From positions 97,501-161,500 of the forward strand of contig JABYQS010000089.1 of the NCBI GenBank assembly GCA_022592435.1: 64,000 bases of DNA, in the 5' to 3' direction. Shown one piece after another: positions 53,155 to 64,000 of this stretch. The notes below the pieces were generated by a model. It searched no databases, was not told where the DNA came from, and was given only the letters and a program-made list of their open reading frames with translations. Made by a program: the position numbers and the translations under genes. Source of the DNA: Cerioporus squamosus. Taxonomy: Eukaryota; Basidiomycota; Agaricomycetes; Polyporales; Polyporaceae. How positions within the stretch are numbered: position 1 is the first letter of the stretch; the number at the start of each line of letters is the position of its first letter.

Positions 53155-55763
53155 GAACCGGCGTCGACACATCATCGAGTCAGCCTGGGCTATGGATTAC
53201 ATGGCCATCCAGAAATGTTCACCGCTCGCTGACCGCTGATGCCTACTGTCTACATACCGGGGCCTTTGTCCGCAACACTCCTCGGTCGAGCTTCCACATT
53301 ACCAAGTTTCCAGGCTTCGCTAACGGTAGCGATGTCTGCAAGGTGACGAGTCGGCTATTTCGTGCACACTACTAGCCACTCGGGAGCCAACTGGACACCA
53401 AGACGGACATGACGCGTACGGTCCTCGGAACCTCCCTCAGAACTGAAGACTTGCGTCGACTTTGCGACCAACAGCAAGCCCAACTTCACCCACCATGCTA
53501 GCAGTTCATCGCAGCGAACAATACTACACGCACAGTACTGTGTAGACGCGCGCAGCGCAGAGCGTTCGTATGCTACACAAAATATATTTCGATCATTTAC
53601 ATGCGTCACAGCGAACTCGGGCTCGCGTACAAAGCTCGGGACGCACGCGATACTCGCCTGTTCGGCACGTCAAGCACGGAGGATTCGAGCAGCGTGGTTA
53701 AATCGGTGCGCACAGCTCGCCGCGACAGCCAGCCTCGCCGTGAACCTGGCCTACCTCCGCGTGTATCCAATCATCCGCCCTGTCCGGTCCCGCACCCGGC
53801 GGAGGTAGGTCCTGAATCCGAGCTTGCTGCCTGCAAATTCAGCAGTGAGCGAGCCTTTCGTTGTGTCGCCTCGTGGCGGGACACGCCGGAGCTGGGCGCG
53901 CCGTCTGGGCACGGGCCAAGCGACGCCCACAGAGGTGCCTATAATGGGAGAGGTGAGCGGTCGAGACGGCGGGACACGTCCCTGTTGCCCTTTCCCTCTC
54001 TTCCAACCCACATCCGCTCACCTTGTCGCGCGTCCTCGCCCTCTCCCCTCCGCGCGTACCGTCGGCCCGTGCGAGTGCCGTACCATGTCGGTCGTCAGCA
54101 TCGAGGTACGCACCGTAACCTTGTGCCCGGACGAGAAACACTCACATTCATCTACGTCGACGCAGCCCGGTGGTCGTCCGGTCGACTCTGTTCCGCTGAG
54201 GTGAGTAGCCGTCCTCGGCCGAGCTCGCACTTCCTTCGCATCCGCTGACATGTTTCGTGTGCTTGACGCGCAGATATTCCAATATGTGGACGCGCGACAT
54301 CGGCACAGAGCAACCGGAGGTCGGTGGGTAGGCGAGCGTGAGTGGCATAGAGGGCCGACGAGTAGACAGTAGCATAAGAGGGCGTGTAGGCGCGGAGTAC
54401 ACAGCGGCGGCGAGGTCGAGAGGCGGAGTGAAAGTACTTACGAGCGGTCCGATAGCGTACATCACCGTGCTGCATTGGCAAGCAGGACTCCGAGCTCCAG
54501 CAGCCGAGCACGGCGAGAAGCTGCTCGCCAGAGCACCTGCGGGCACGGGGCGAGCAAAGGACGAGCGTATCCACCCACCTTGGGCACGCTGCTGATTCGT
54601 CTGCGCGCATGGCACCCTTCCTGATGTTTCCTGCTCGCCGCCGCCGTTCGCGGTCATCGAGGTGAGCGCCCTGTGGATTCGGGAGTAAGACGTACTGACC
54701 CCTGTCTTGCAGCCTGGCGTGTCGATGCTGAGGCGAAGTGCGCTGCGCTGACGAGCTGGATGCCTGAACACCGTCTGACGTGTTGAGATGCACGATATGG
54801 CGAGTACTTACGTGTTCAGGTGAGGCAGGAGACTACGAGGGAGAGAGCGGCGGGCGAGATAGCGGCGAGGCTGGAGAGAGAGATGTGGTACCTGCGTATC
54901 TTCAACTTAATCTTGTGTAATGTAGCCCGGATCAGCGGCGGGGTTCGATGCATCAGGGCGAGAGCCAACGAGATTGCTGCGCGCGTTGCAGGGACGCGCA
55001 AGCCGCGGGTGCGACACGTCCATCGTCAATGGAAGTGAGCCCATAAGCTTACTACGGGAGCCCGGAGTGTTGACGCGAAAGGCAGACGGCGAGGAGCAAG
55101 CACGAGGGTGCGGGCAAAGTGTCTTGAAAGGGTGAGCCAGGGCCTGGGGAGGTGGCATCGACGACGGACTACGCGACTGACCTTGCGCGACAGGAGGACG
55201 CGTGAGCTCTGGTGAACGACGAGCCGGGGGCGTACCTCGACACCTCCGAGAGTGCGTAAGCCGCGGAGTCGTACATGCCTATTGTGCAAGCCCGCCACGC
55301 TCGCCGATATCGTGCGCACGGGGCCGCCGTGGATGCCGGATACAGTGGATGGACGGTGCAGGCAGCGGGGAAGGCGGTCTTCGCGGTGGAGATGGGCAGT
55401 CGTGAAGAGCGTGCACGTACTTGCACCGGAACGCGGCGTGCAGCGAATCCGCCTTCGAACGCCTTCAGAGCACCGTTGAGCGTCCGCAGTGGAGGGATGC
55501 GCCAGGGAGAGGAGCTGTATGCGGGAGAGTGTGCACCAAGGGCGGCGGACGGCCAGAGGTCCTGTCGCGGGGAGTCGAGAGAGGGAGTGAGCGGCGGAAG
55601 CGACGTGCAGGCGTGCGCGACAGGAGAGAGGGCGCCGTTCAGAGAGACGAGCCGGGGCTGGCAAACGCTGGCGACAGTCGAGAGAGGGCGCAGAGGAGGG
55701 CAGAGTCGCGACGAGAGCTGCGAGCACGATCGCCGATGACGCGCTTGGCGAGCACAAAGCTCT
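53155..55763. other. Spacer between duplicated copies; possible unassigned minus-strand gene
   Basis: 2.6 kb without a recognised gene. On the minus strand, several GT...AG-bounded segments (for example near 54660-54830 and 55160-55440) and Arg/Ser/Pro-rich frames suggest a multi-exon gene, but no domain is visible. The large open frames here are GC-driven and overlap antisense to each other. It may belong to the right-hand part of copy A, whose counterpart would lie beyond 64000. Confidence 0.3.
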
Positions 55764-55844
55764 CATCCCGAGAAAGACGGAGCGCGCACGCGGAGGGACA
55801 AGTTGCAGCAATCGAGCGGCGAGCGCGAACTCTGCCCGACCACC

Positions 55845-58800
55845 ATGTCCCTCCTCGATCTCTCGCAAGAGGTCGTCGTCCACATCCTCTCGTATCTTCA
55901 CTACAACGACCTCAACGTCTGTCGACGTCTCTCGAAGTCCTTCAATCGCCTCATCCAGAACAGCACCCTCCTGCAATACAGCATGCAGCTGCAGCTCGCG
56001 GGCTACGAGGACAACCCGGACTCGCCACTCGTTCTCGCGGACAAGATGAAGCTTCTGCAGCAACAAGAAGCCGCGTGGCTGCGCTTGGACTTTGACAAGC
56101 CAGCGACCGTCCGGATACCGTTCGTGCCGACAAGCATCTACGACCTCACTGACGGCATCCTGCTACTGGGCGAGTCTACTTCCGGAGGAGAGTCACCCGC
56201 GCTTGGCGCAGACAGCGTTCGCTGGACAACACTCTCCAAACTCTACGGCCCCGGCTCAACCACTACCGCGCAAGATTGCTGGGAGAAGATCGAGCTCGGA
56301 GTTCACATCGTCGATGTCGGGCTAGCCGTCAAGGAGCACGATCTCATCGTGGTGGCCACTGAGTGCGTACTATTTCATCCTATCTAACACATCTCCCCGT
56401 TTCGTTTGATCTTGGGCTACGAGCTATTGTGTCCGTGTCGAAGGGGTGGCTTCTGTCCGACCATGGACGAAGCTGATGTTCAGACCGGCCGGACAAATGT
56501 TCAGACCACAAGAACGAATATGCACGAGACCAGTGGAAGTGTGATCCGAGGGCTGTCACTTGACGAAACGGGAGTCCGTCGGCCACTTCGTCTTCAACAT
56601 ACTGCTGCGCCTATCCGCTTCCACTTCCACTCGTCTCAGTGCACATGAGCAGGAGCTGTGACAGCTTTCGGGGCACGCCAACAGTGCATCTCTCCCTCGC
56701 GGATACGCTAGCAGTTGGATGCGCATTGAGGCATCGCCCCTCGGTCCTGCATCAAGGATCCCACATGGACGGGTCCTCTTGTCTGTCACAAATATCGTCC
56801 AAGCCTTCATTTCGTACCCCGAGCCGCATGCGCAGGACATGGTGACGCTAGAGTCTCTCCCCGAACCGGGCCCCCGACCTACTATGTGCCACTACCAGAC
56901 TCCTCCAGGCCTCCATACCCGCAGAACAATATCTGAGGCCTGCCACTGTCGATTCCAATATCATAGACAAGGTCCCCTGCGTTTGAGGCAGACGTAACAT
57001 CTATCGCAGGTTATCGGCCTGTCTCAGACGCAGGTGATATCTCGCCGTGACACCATCGGCAGTCGGAGACATACCACCTGAGAAGGAGACCGTCGTGTAA
57101 ACGTCTGTCGATCCACCGAAGCGAACGCGAGCCGTCTCCTCTGACTCTTCTGACATCTACAATCTCCACACATACTCACTCATTGATCACGACTAGTCGC
57201 GAAACAGAAGACCACCAGACAGTCTTTGAATTGAGACTGATCCAGCTCTCGACCGGCCTCAGTCATCCGCTTGCCTCCCAACCCACCCTACCACTGACAA
57301 TTATACCGTCGCCTCCTCATGAAGTGACATCACTGTGCAGCATATGCATTGAGATTGTGGGAGACCACCTCTGCGTCATGTTCCACTATCCCGCCGGCTC
57401 TGCGACGCCTCCGGCTATGCTGGAGGTCTACAATTGGAAGTTTGGGCGACGTCTGCAGGTATGTACGTCCACAACTCATGGCTGTTCTCCCCGCTATCCA
57501 CTCCTGCCCCATCTCCTGCCCCATGCAACCGCAATCAAGGTGCAAGGGCGACCAAGCAATGTGCTTAACTTGGCGACAACCGTCAGCCTCGAATGATCAC
57601 CATCTTCATACTCTGTCCCGTTTCGAACCCGCATCTGACCTGATCACAGTACAGGGGTCTGAATTGTCCCAGTTATTCGACGTTCACATTCCTTACTCCC
57701 GACATCATCGCACTGCCAAACTGCACCGACAACACCATCGAGCTCTGCCGTATAGGCCACGTCCCAGAAGACGCCGGTTCTCCTCAGGTGCTGGAGACGT
57801 CCTGTATACTCCAGTTGCCCCGACTCAGGAAGGAACACTCGATCACGCAGGTCACTTGCCGCTCCGAGCCCAAGTTGACCGCTTCGACGAGGACCGCTCC
57901 CCCGTTTCGGTCGACAGAGCCCTTCCACCTCAACCCCGAGAACGCGATCGCGATCTTCAACGTCATGACGCACGATACTCACGGGTTCCACGAGTGTCTC
58001 ACGCTGATCGTCCACACCGCTGCGCTTCTGTCCACCCTCACCACTCCAGATCCTTCCCCCGTTCCCGCAGAGGCCGCGCCCGCCCAAGCTCCCACACCCC
58101 GATCACAACCACCACCGTCGTGTACTCTGGGGGAGGCGCTGACTTGGTACTTGAACAATGCAGCTCTTCACCACGGTGACTTGGACTTGGACATCCAGAA
58201 TCCACAGCCGCCAGAGCCTTCACGGCAAGCAGGCGCTGTGCGTTGCTTCCCCTGGTCGCTGTGGGGCCCGCGCACGTGCCGGTGGCTCGAAACGTCGTTC
58301 AGCGCGAGCAGATGGATCACGACGACGTGCGGGCAGCGGTACGTGACGGTCGAGGAAGACGCGATGGAGGACGGGTCGATGCGCTCGACGATCGTCGCGT
58401 TCGACTTCAACCCGCACACCGTGCGTAAGCTCGCGACGATGCACCGCAAGCGGCGAAGGCGGATGCGCGGCTTCTACGAGTTCAACCACGACGCGGGCGA
58501 GGTCATCGGCCACGCGGCGATCCCCGCGGCGTTTGCGCGCCTGGAGGACTCGGTGCTCATCCCGTTCACGGACGAGCGGACACGGGTCATTGGACAGATA
58601 CAGTGCGACACTACGGAGCTGATGGCGGGGTACGCGATGGAGCATCGGATCTTCAAGGAGCCGGTGAGGACGAGCTTGCCGTATGCGCAGATGAGCTCGT
58701 ATGAGACGTTTGCGTACGGCGCTGTGTTGCTGGATCGGACTATGGTTATTGGCGTGAAGGTGCGTTGTTTGGCATTAAAACATAGTCCGAATCCTGGCTG

Positions 58801-58892
58801 AGATGACCGCGATGCGATAGCTGTCGGACACGGATGATATTAGGGAGTTGGTGATTCATGCTATACGGAGAGATGCCCCGGTAGAGGTGTAG
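55845..58892 (+). CDS. F-box protein, copy B
   Basis: Paralogue of the gene at 45255. Exons 55845-56362, 57197-57458, 57650-58759 and 58821-58892 give 1962 nt and 653 residues. All frames are intact. Against copy A, exon 1 differs at 20 of 518 positions, of which I count 15 synonymous and 5 amino-acid changes (I/V, P/S, K/Q, Q/E, I/V). Exons 2-4 differ at about 10 of 1432 positions plus a 12 nt insertion that adds IPAA within GHAAIPAAFARLED. The sequence before 55764 is unrelated to copy A's upstream flank, so the two genes probably have different promoters. The same reservation about the 834 bp first intron applies. Confidence 0.82.
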
Positions 58893-61800
58893 TGCCCCGC
58901 TGCGTCTGTAGTGCTTACGCGTCGGGCGGGTCATTGGCGAGATGGGACAGATCACTGAAGATCAGCCAGCGAGGACGCGGTTAGGTCGCCCGCTCGCGGG
59001 ACTGCACGCAAGAGCCCGTTCGCAGCAAGCGAATACTGCCGTCCAGAGCACGAATCCTGACCTTAGGGTGTTCTGTGGGTGCACGGAATACGAGGTGCGT
59101 CTTCTGTCGTGCTGCTAATGCCGTCGAACAGGTCGTCCGAGCGGAATGGGCGGGTCTTGCGGGAACTTTTTCCTCGGACAGAAGGCGCGTCTGGAGAGTT
59201 GCATCGTGTGTGGTTGTGCTCACTTTACTTCTCCAGGCTGCGTCTACAGCAGCGCACGCCGACACGGGGAATACAGCGAGGGGAGAGGGCTCGCCGTCGC
59301 TGGGGATGAGGACGGGGTGCAGCGGGTGCGCACGGACACCAGGGTCGCTCCTGCACATTCCGCCTCTTCGGGAGCTGCCTCGGTCGGCGAGAGGCGACGT
59401 TAGCCACATAGCCGGTGTAGAAAGCGAGTAGTACTGTAGCTGTCGTCTAGCGTAGCACTGAGAGTTCGCCTGTTTTTGTCCCTTCTGGCCCGGGCGACAG
59501 TCTGGCCAGCCAGAACAGGCAAGAGCAAGAGTCTCAGCGAACATACGAGGGGGAAGATGAGTACTCAAGTAGTGCGTGACAGTACATAGCAACCCTGCGA
59601 CGATGGGAACTTGTTTCACGGCGCGCGAACCAGCACAGCCTCGTACCAGCGCTCTCGACTCGACCACCGTGACCACGACAGCACTGAGCATGAGAAGAAC
59701 GGATGTAAATTCAGAAACAAGGTATACACTACGAGAACATGATTCGCTACTAGTAGTCCCTGAATCCCGCATCTGGCCGTAGTTCTTCCTGCCACAACGC
59801 TTAGCCTCCTCGGTTGCCTCCACTGGCAGACTCGCCCTTCCGGCCCTCGAGCAAGGCTGGTCCTCGTGTTTGCTGCTGTACGTCCGTGGTCGAGTCTTCT
59901 TCTGCCATACAGACAGCTCACCAATATCCGTAGTCAGTCAGGAAGCGTCCGAGTGAGCGGGCCGCGGCACAATCTCGACGGTGCCACGAAGGCGACGCGT
60001 TCTCTGCGCTCCTCTGCGTCTGGCTCACCCGTATCAATGAGGGTCGAATGAAGCTCGCAAGAATCCTGTGACAACGCAGACAAGCAACGGGAGAACCTGC
60101 GTGGAGTGGATCGAAGAGCGTGAGGCTGCAATCGACGACGTACTCAAGCCCTCACGTCTGAGGCTTGAGCTTGAGCCTCGAAGTTTTCGAGCTCCTTGAG
60201 ACTCAGAAGCCTAGACGTGCTGCAGCATCGGGATGTGCTCATTCGGGCAGTGAAGCTGCTGTCCGAGCTGCGCCTCCCGGGAGTCGCGTACACGCGCTGA
60301 ACAGCATCCTCGTCACCGCTGCCAGCCCCGCAAGGCCTCTCTCTGGCGGCCAGCGAACGAAACCGCTCATCAGGGACTCGACGATCCCCGTGAGCTCGAC
60401 AGTTCTGCGACTCGCTCTGGTTTGTTTGTCCGTACCAATCACGTCCTCGAAATCAAAACTCACCTTGAACGTCTCCACAACCGGTACCTCTCTCTCCGGC
60501 TCGTCTCCTGTCGGTCGCGTTGTGTGGAAGAGGAACTAGAAGGAGGACTCGGGTTGTAGCAACAGGACGGCCCGGAAAGAGGGTGAAGAGAAGGACCAGA
60601 GGGCAGAGGCGAGCTCCGCAGCCTGAGGATAGAGCAACGATGGGAGAGCGAGGAGGAGAAGGGGAGAGCCTGGGAGGGGTGAGACGGAGATGCACCGTGC
60701 GTATATCGCCAGCAGAAGGCGGCGAAACATCTGCGTGCGGAGCGATCAGTGACAGTCCGGCGGGACCCGGAGAGTGACGTGGATACTCGATACGCAAGAG
60801 GTATGTCCGAGCTGCGTTGTCGCTTACTTTGCTGAATGCGAATTCAAGCAGGCAATGTCTTACTTCTCACAGACGCGAGCTACCCGGTGTCGCATGCCTC
60901 ATCCAGAGTGCAACATTCCGAAGTGAAGTCTGGACACTACTGTAGAGTTTCGACCGATGCGGTGCAGGCCCCAGCGGGGTATGACCTGTAACCGCCCGCA
61001 GTCGCCGGAGCGGAGCGGAGGCGCCCAAAATTTGCCTGATTTGGCCTGCTAAACGCCCGAAACCCGAGCCAAAATGCGAAAATGGGGGCTCCAAAGGGGC
61101 CGTGACCTGTGACCTACAGCACGATGCGGTGCGGCGGAGGTCCCTGTGACCTGTGACGCGCCGCATCGGTCGAAACTCTACAGTATGTGCTATAGGTCCG
61201 CCTGGAAGTAAGCGTCGGCTGCTGCTGGACACGCTAGTCTGTCTGTCACGTACTCGGCACCTTCTCGCGAGGACAACTGGGCGCAAAGCTTGCCCACAGC
61301 AAGTCGTGCAGACGTCACACAAGCAGAACTGGTCGAGCTCCTGAATGGCAGTGAACGCATTCGTTCTGGCCCTAGGTGCGAGGCGATTCTTCAGCTCCGC
61401 GTGCACGCAAGCCAATCATCTGACCTTCTTCGTTCGGATATGTTCTTGCAGCCGGATCTTCCAACGCCAGTCCCCTAATCGTCAAGCGTGTAACCGCAGC
61501 GCTGCCCTTGTTGGTTATGCTTCCGCTGGGCCCGAGCTTGAAGTTGAGCACGCCACCGCCCGCTGCGTAGCTTCTTCGTGTGCACGCGCTGTTAGACGGC
61601 TCTTTACCCAAGAGCTCGAAGTGCGGCGTGACGTCGCACAGCATGACAAACTTCCTGGAACCTGGCGGAGATACTCAGTAAGTAGGTGGGCGGACAACGG
61701 GAGGCTCGCTCAGCTGGACTCGGATGTCGTCCATCAGCGGCCCGGAAGCACGTATGACAACTTCGATTGCTCAATCCGAGCTGTGCTCGAACGTCTCACA

Positions 61801-64000
61801 GCAGCCTCGAGAATGTCGTCGCGCGGAGGGTGGTGAGGAGTCACCGAGGACGTCCTCTGTCAGATCGTATGCAGGACACTGGCGGAGACTGGCTTCTGGG
61901 TGCGTATGCGCTTGTATGCCCCAGCTAGCATGCTGACCTTCACGAGGTAACTGTAAGACATAGCTTCCTTGGCTCGATGATCATAAATCAGCGTGCGGGA
62001 TCCCTCGTAAATACTGCAGCTCTGCCCTCAGTAGCATGTCACCGTCACTCCGAATCTCGATGCACTCGAATACTCAACGCACACCGTCGCACCGGATTGG
62101 CTGCCTCCACGACTTCCGCAGGCCGGCAGGTCCATGAGCATGGGGCCGAGCGGCTGCAAACTTCGTCGCAGCCCTTGACGACCGGGAACAAGTGGGGCTT
62201 CGCTGAACAAGCAGTGTCAGTCAACTGCACGCAGTCGCTATCGACGCAGACTGAACACTGACCTCACAGAATTAGCGTTCAGACGACTGATATACGCCAC
62301 GCTCCATGGGCATCCACGCACCGGTAAGTCTCGTAAGGTTGCTCTTGCGCCCAGCCGACACTGTGTCACACTGACGTACCTGGCTTAGAGCGCAGCGTGG
62401 GATCCAGCGCAAAAACAGGAAGACGCTGTCATGATTTGTGCGGCTCGTCTAGCAGCCAAGCATGCCATGCAGTACGTTCTCATCGCCCAGTGCTCCTCGG
62501 ACCTCGATGCATTGCTGAGTTCCTCCGACAGTGTCTCAAGGACTTCCGCAACATGCCTGAAGTTGCATGGGCCTCTAGCGATTGTACAGCAACCAGTACC
62601 GTTTGAATGATCGCATCCCGTAGGAGGAGTTACTCCGCAGACGTCGAACTTCCCAGGGATTGCTCAGCCTCCCAGAAAATGGGCAGATCCGTTGGACAGA
62701 GGCAGCGACTCGCGGATCGCTTCCATGCGCGGAAGACAGCAGCCGATACTACTGGCCTTTCCGTCGCTCGCTCCGGCACAACATGGCCCAGAACTGTGAG
62801 GCATCCATCCAACCCAGCTCAGCAGCAATCCGAGTACTACCACCCGTTCGACTAAACAGACAGCCCGAGACCTTCCTCGGAACAGCAACAACACTCCAGT
62901 ATGTAATACACGGCTATCTACACCGCCAGGTCACCGCAGGTCGGGTCGAGTGGCCAGAAACCCATCGCAATCATAGCAACCGTTGGCAGCGACTGCTACT
63001 ATAGTATGACGAACCCTTGAAGTCGTGGGATCTCGTCCGACAGAAAGCGTACGTCGGCCGCACATTGTTGACGGCGAACGCATGAAGCTGAGTACTGAGC
63101 TCTCGCGTAGATGTAAGTACTACCATTCGGGCAGCCGACGCACACCACAGCCCAGGATATGCCTCCGACCAGCCAACACTGATGTAGAGTTGTAGCGTGT
63201 ACAACGCGATTAGGACGACATCATCATGATCTATGCCCTCTCAGCAACCTCAGTTCCGGCCGTGCATTCTGTACGTCCCGATCTTCTGCGGTGCTGCTTG
63301 GACCTTGGCTCTACGCTGAGTTCTTCCGACAGCGGTTCAGCTTATTCATCGATGCATCTCAAATTGCACGAGCCTCTGGCGGTCGCTCAGCCAGTACGAG
63401 CACCGAACACTCAGCGCTGCAACTGTTCCTGACCGCGCAGGTCTGTAGGAGTAAACTCAAAGTCTTCAGACCAAGGTCGCTGCATACTGAAGAGCGGGAA
63501 GATTCGTCGCAGAGATGGCGGACTTGCTGATCGCTTCTGCGCGAGGAAGACGGCGGCCGATTACTGATCCGTTACTACTGTCTGTCAGAGTCCGAGTTGG
63601 ACTCAGAGCTTCTGATTGTTCGACATCGACACAACGCATGACAGTTCCAGTACGCGCACACTTCACACTCGTATCTGCTAGACCCTGGTTCTCACCCTGA
63701 CACACGCACGCAGACTCTCCCGGCTTTCGTTCGAACACCTCCAGCAGGGCTCACATCCATGGAACGAGGGTCTCGCGTCTCGAGCTGCCGACTAAACACA
63801 ACTTGCACACCGCCTGCGTCCTCGGATCAATCAATCTGACGTCGCTTTGCGGACGATGACTCGGACGCGTGCACGGAGTACCAACCCACTTCGCAAGACA
63901 CCGCGATGTTCGCCAGGCTCGTTCTGACCTCGTGTTGGACGCGCTCTCCAGTGTTTCCAGTTCGTTGTTCACCGCTCACTTGCACGCATCGAGTCTGGAC
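58893..64000. other. Duplicated region of unassigned content (copy B)
   Basis: Counterpart of 48292-53154, with the same unassigned frames. The first 1.9 kb (58893-60800) is almost identical to copy A, with about two substitutions. After 63200 several single-base indels relative to copy A change the frames of the open stretches (for example near 63264, 63828, 63852 and 63931). Confidence 0.4.
60940..61183. mobile_element. Tc1/mariner-type MITE, copy 2, inserted in duplication copy B
   Basis: Perfect 23 bp terminal inverted repeats at 60940-60962 and 61161-61183 (ends CTGTAGAGTTTCGACC...) are flanked by TA at 60938-60939 and 61184-61185. Copy A of the duplication has a single TA at 50337-50338 in the same sequence (GGACAC-TA-TGTGCTATAGG), which is the unoccupied site. 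The interior is non-coding and repeats GTGACCTGTGAC, shared with the MITE at 39658. Confidence 0.95.

Larger units (their letters stand above)
55764..64000. repeat. Direct segmental duplication, copy B (runs off the window)
   Basis: Matches 45172-53154 in the same orientation. Differences seen by eye are a 12 bp in-frame insertion in F-box exon 3, the 244 bp MITE plus its duplicated TA at 60938-61185, a TGA/TAA-type scatter of C/T transitions, and several single-base indels in the last kilobase. Confidence 0.95.

Noticed and set aside
55026..56066. 346-codon minus-strand frame
   Set aside because: Its start is the reverse complement of the F-box copy B first exon; the rest is Arg/Ser/Pro-rich and has no recognisable domain.
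1..64000. CRISPR arrays, rRNA operons, tRNA genes
   Set aside because: No regularly spaced repeats and no recognisable RNA gene consensus were seen; the sequence is eukaryotic. A tRNAscan or Rfam search would be needed to exclude small RNAs fully.

Overview
This is nuclear DNA of a filamentous fungus, most likely an Agaricomycete (Polyporales-type basidiomycete). I infer this from dense gene packing with many 47-70 bp GT-AG introns, GC-rich coding sequence, a MATH/BTB protein and F-box proteins of the kind expanded in wood-decay mushrooms, and splice structures (up to 24 exons) typical of that group. I rebuilt gene models by hand from reading frames, splice sites and recognisable protein families; where the spliced phases close, the coding length is a multiple of three.

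Layout. 0.5-6.2 kb: a minus-strand hypothetical gene, a 12-exon MATH/BTB gene (+), and a GRASP/Grh1 Golgi protein (-) with a histidine-rich tail. 6.2-9.1 kb: no confident gene. 9.2-35.4 kb is a core housekeeping block: a mitochondrial PPR-like protein (+, one frameshift), a Zn(2)Cys(6) transcription factor (+, 12 exons), the SUMO-activating enzyme subunit AOS1 (+), dihydrofolate synthase FOL3 (-), the U6 snRNP factor SART3/Prp24 (-, 24 exons), a single-pass membrane protein (+, with a 997 bp first intron) and SMC6 (+, 22 exons). 35.4-44 kb is an accessory region: a small hypothetical gene, a foldback element, an LTR-like pyrimidine-rich stretch, a Tc1/mariner-type MITE, a decayed F-box pseudogene and gene fragments. 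At 44.1 kb there is a secreted CAP/PR-1 protein.

45.17 kb to the window end is dominated by a recent direct segmental duplication: copy A 45172-53154 and copy B 55764 to beyond 64000. Each copy carries an intact F-box gene followed by about 5 kb with no gene I can name. Copy B holds a 244 bp MITE flanked by TA; copy A preserves the empty TA target. Divergence between the copies is uneven (about 4% in F-box exon 1, about 0.1% just downstream), which suggests gene conversion.

Functional themes: protein modification and turnover (MATH/BTB as a probable Cul3 adaptor, F-box proteins as SCF adaptors, AOS1 in the SUMO pathway) and chromosome maintenance (SMC6, whose complex contains a SUMO ligase). 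These are not an operon-like unit. The window does not show a CRISPR array, rRNA or tRNA that I could recognise.
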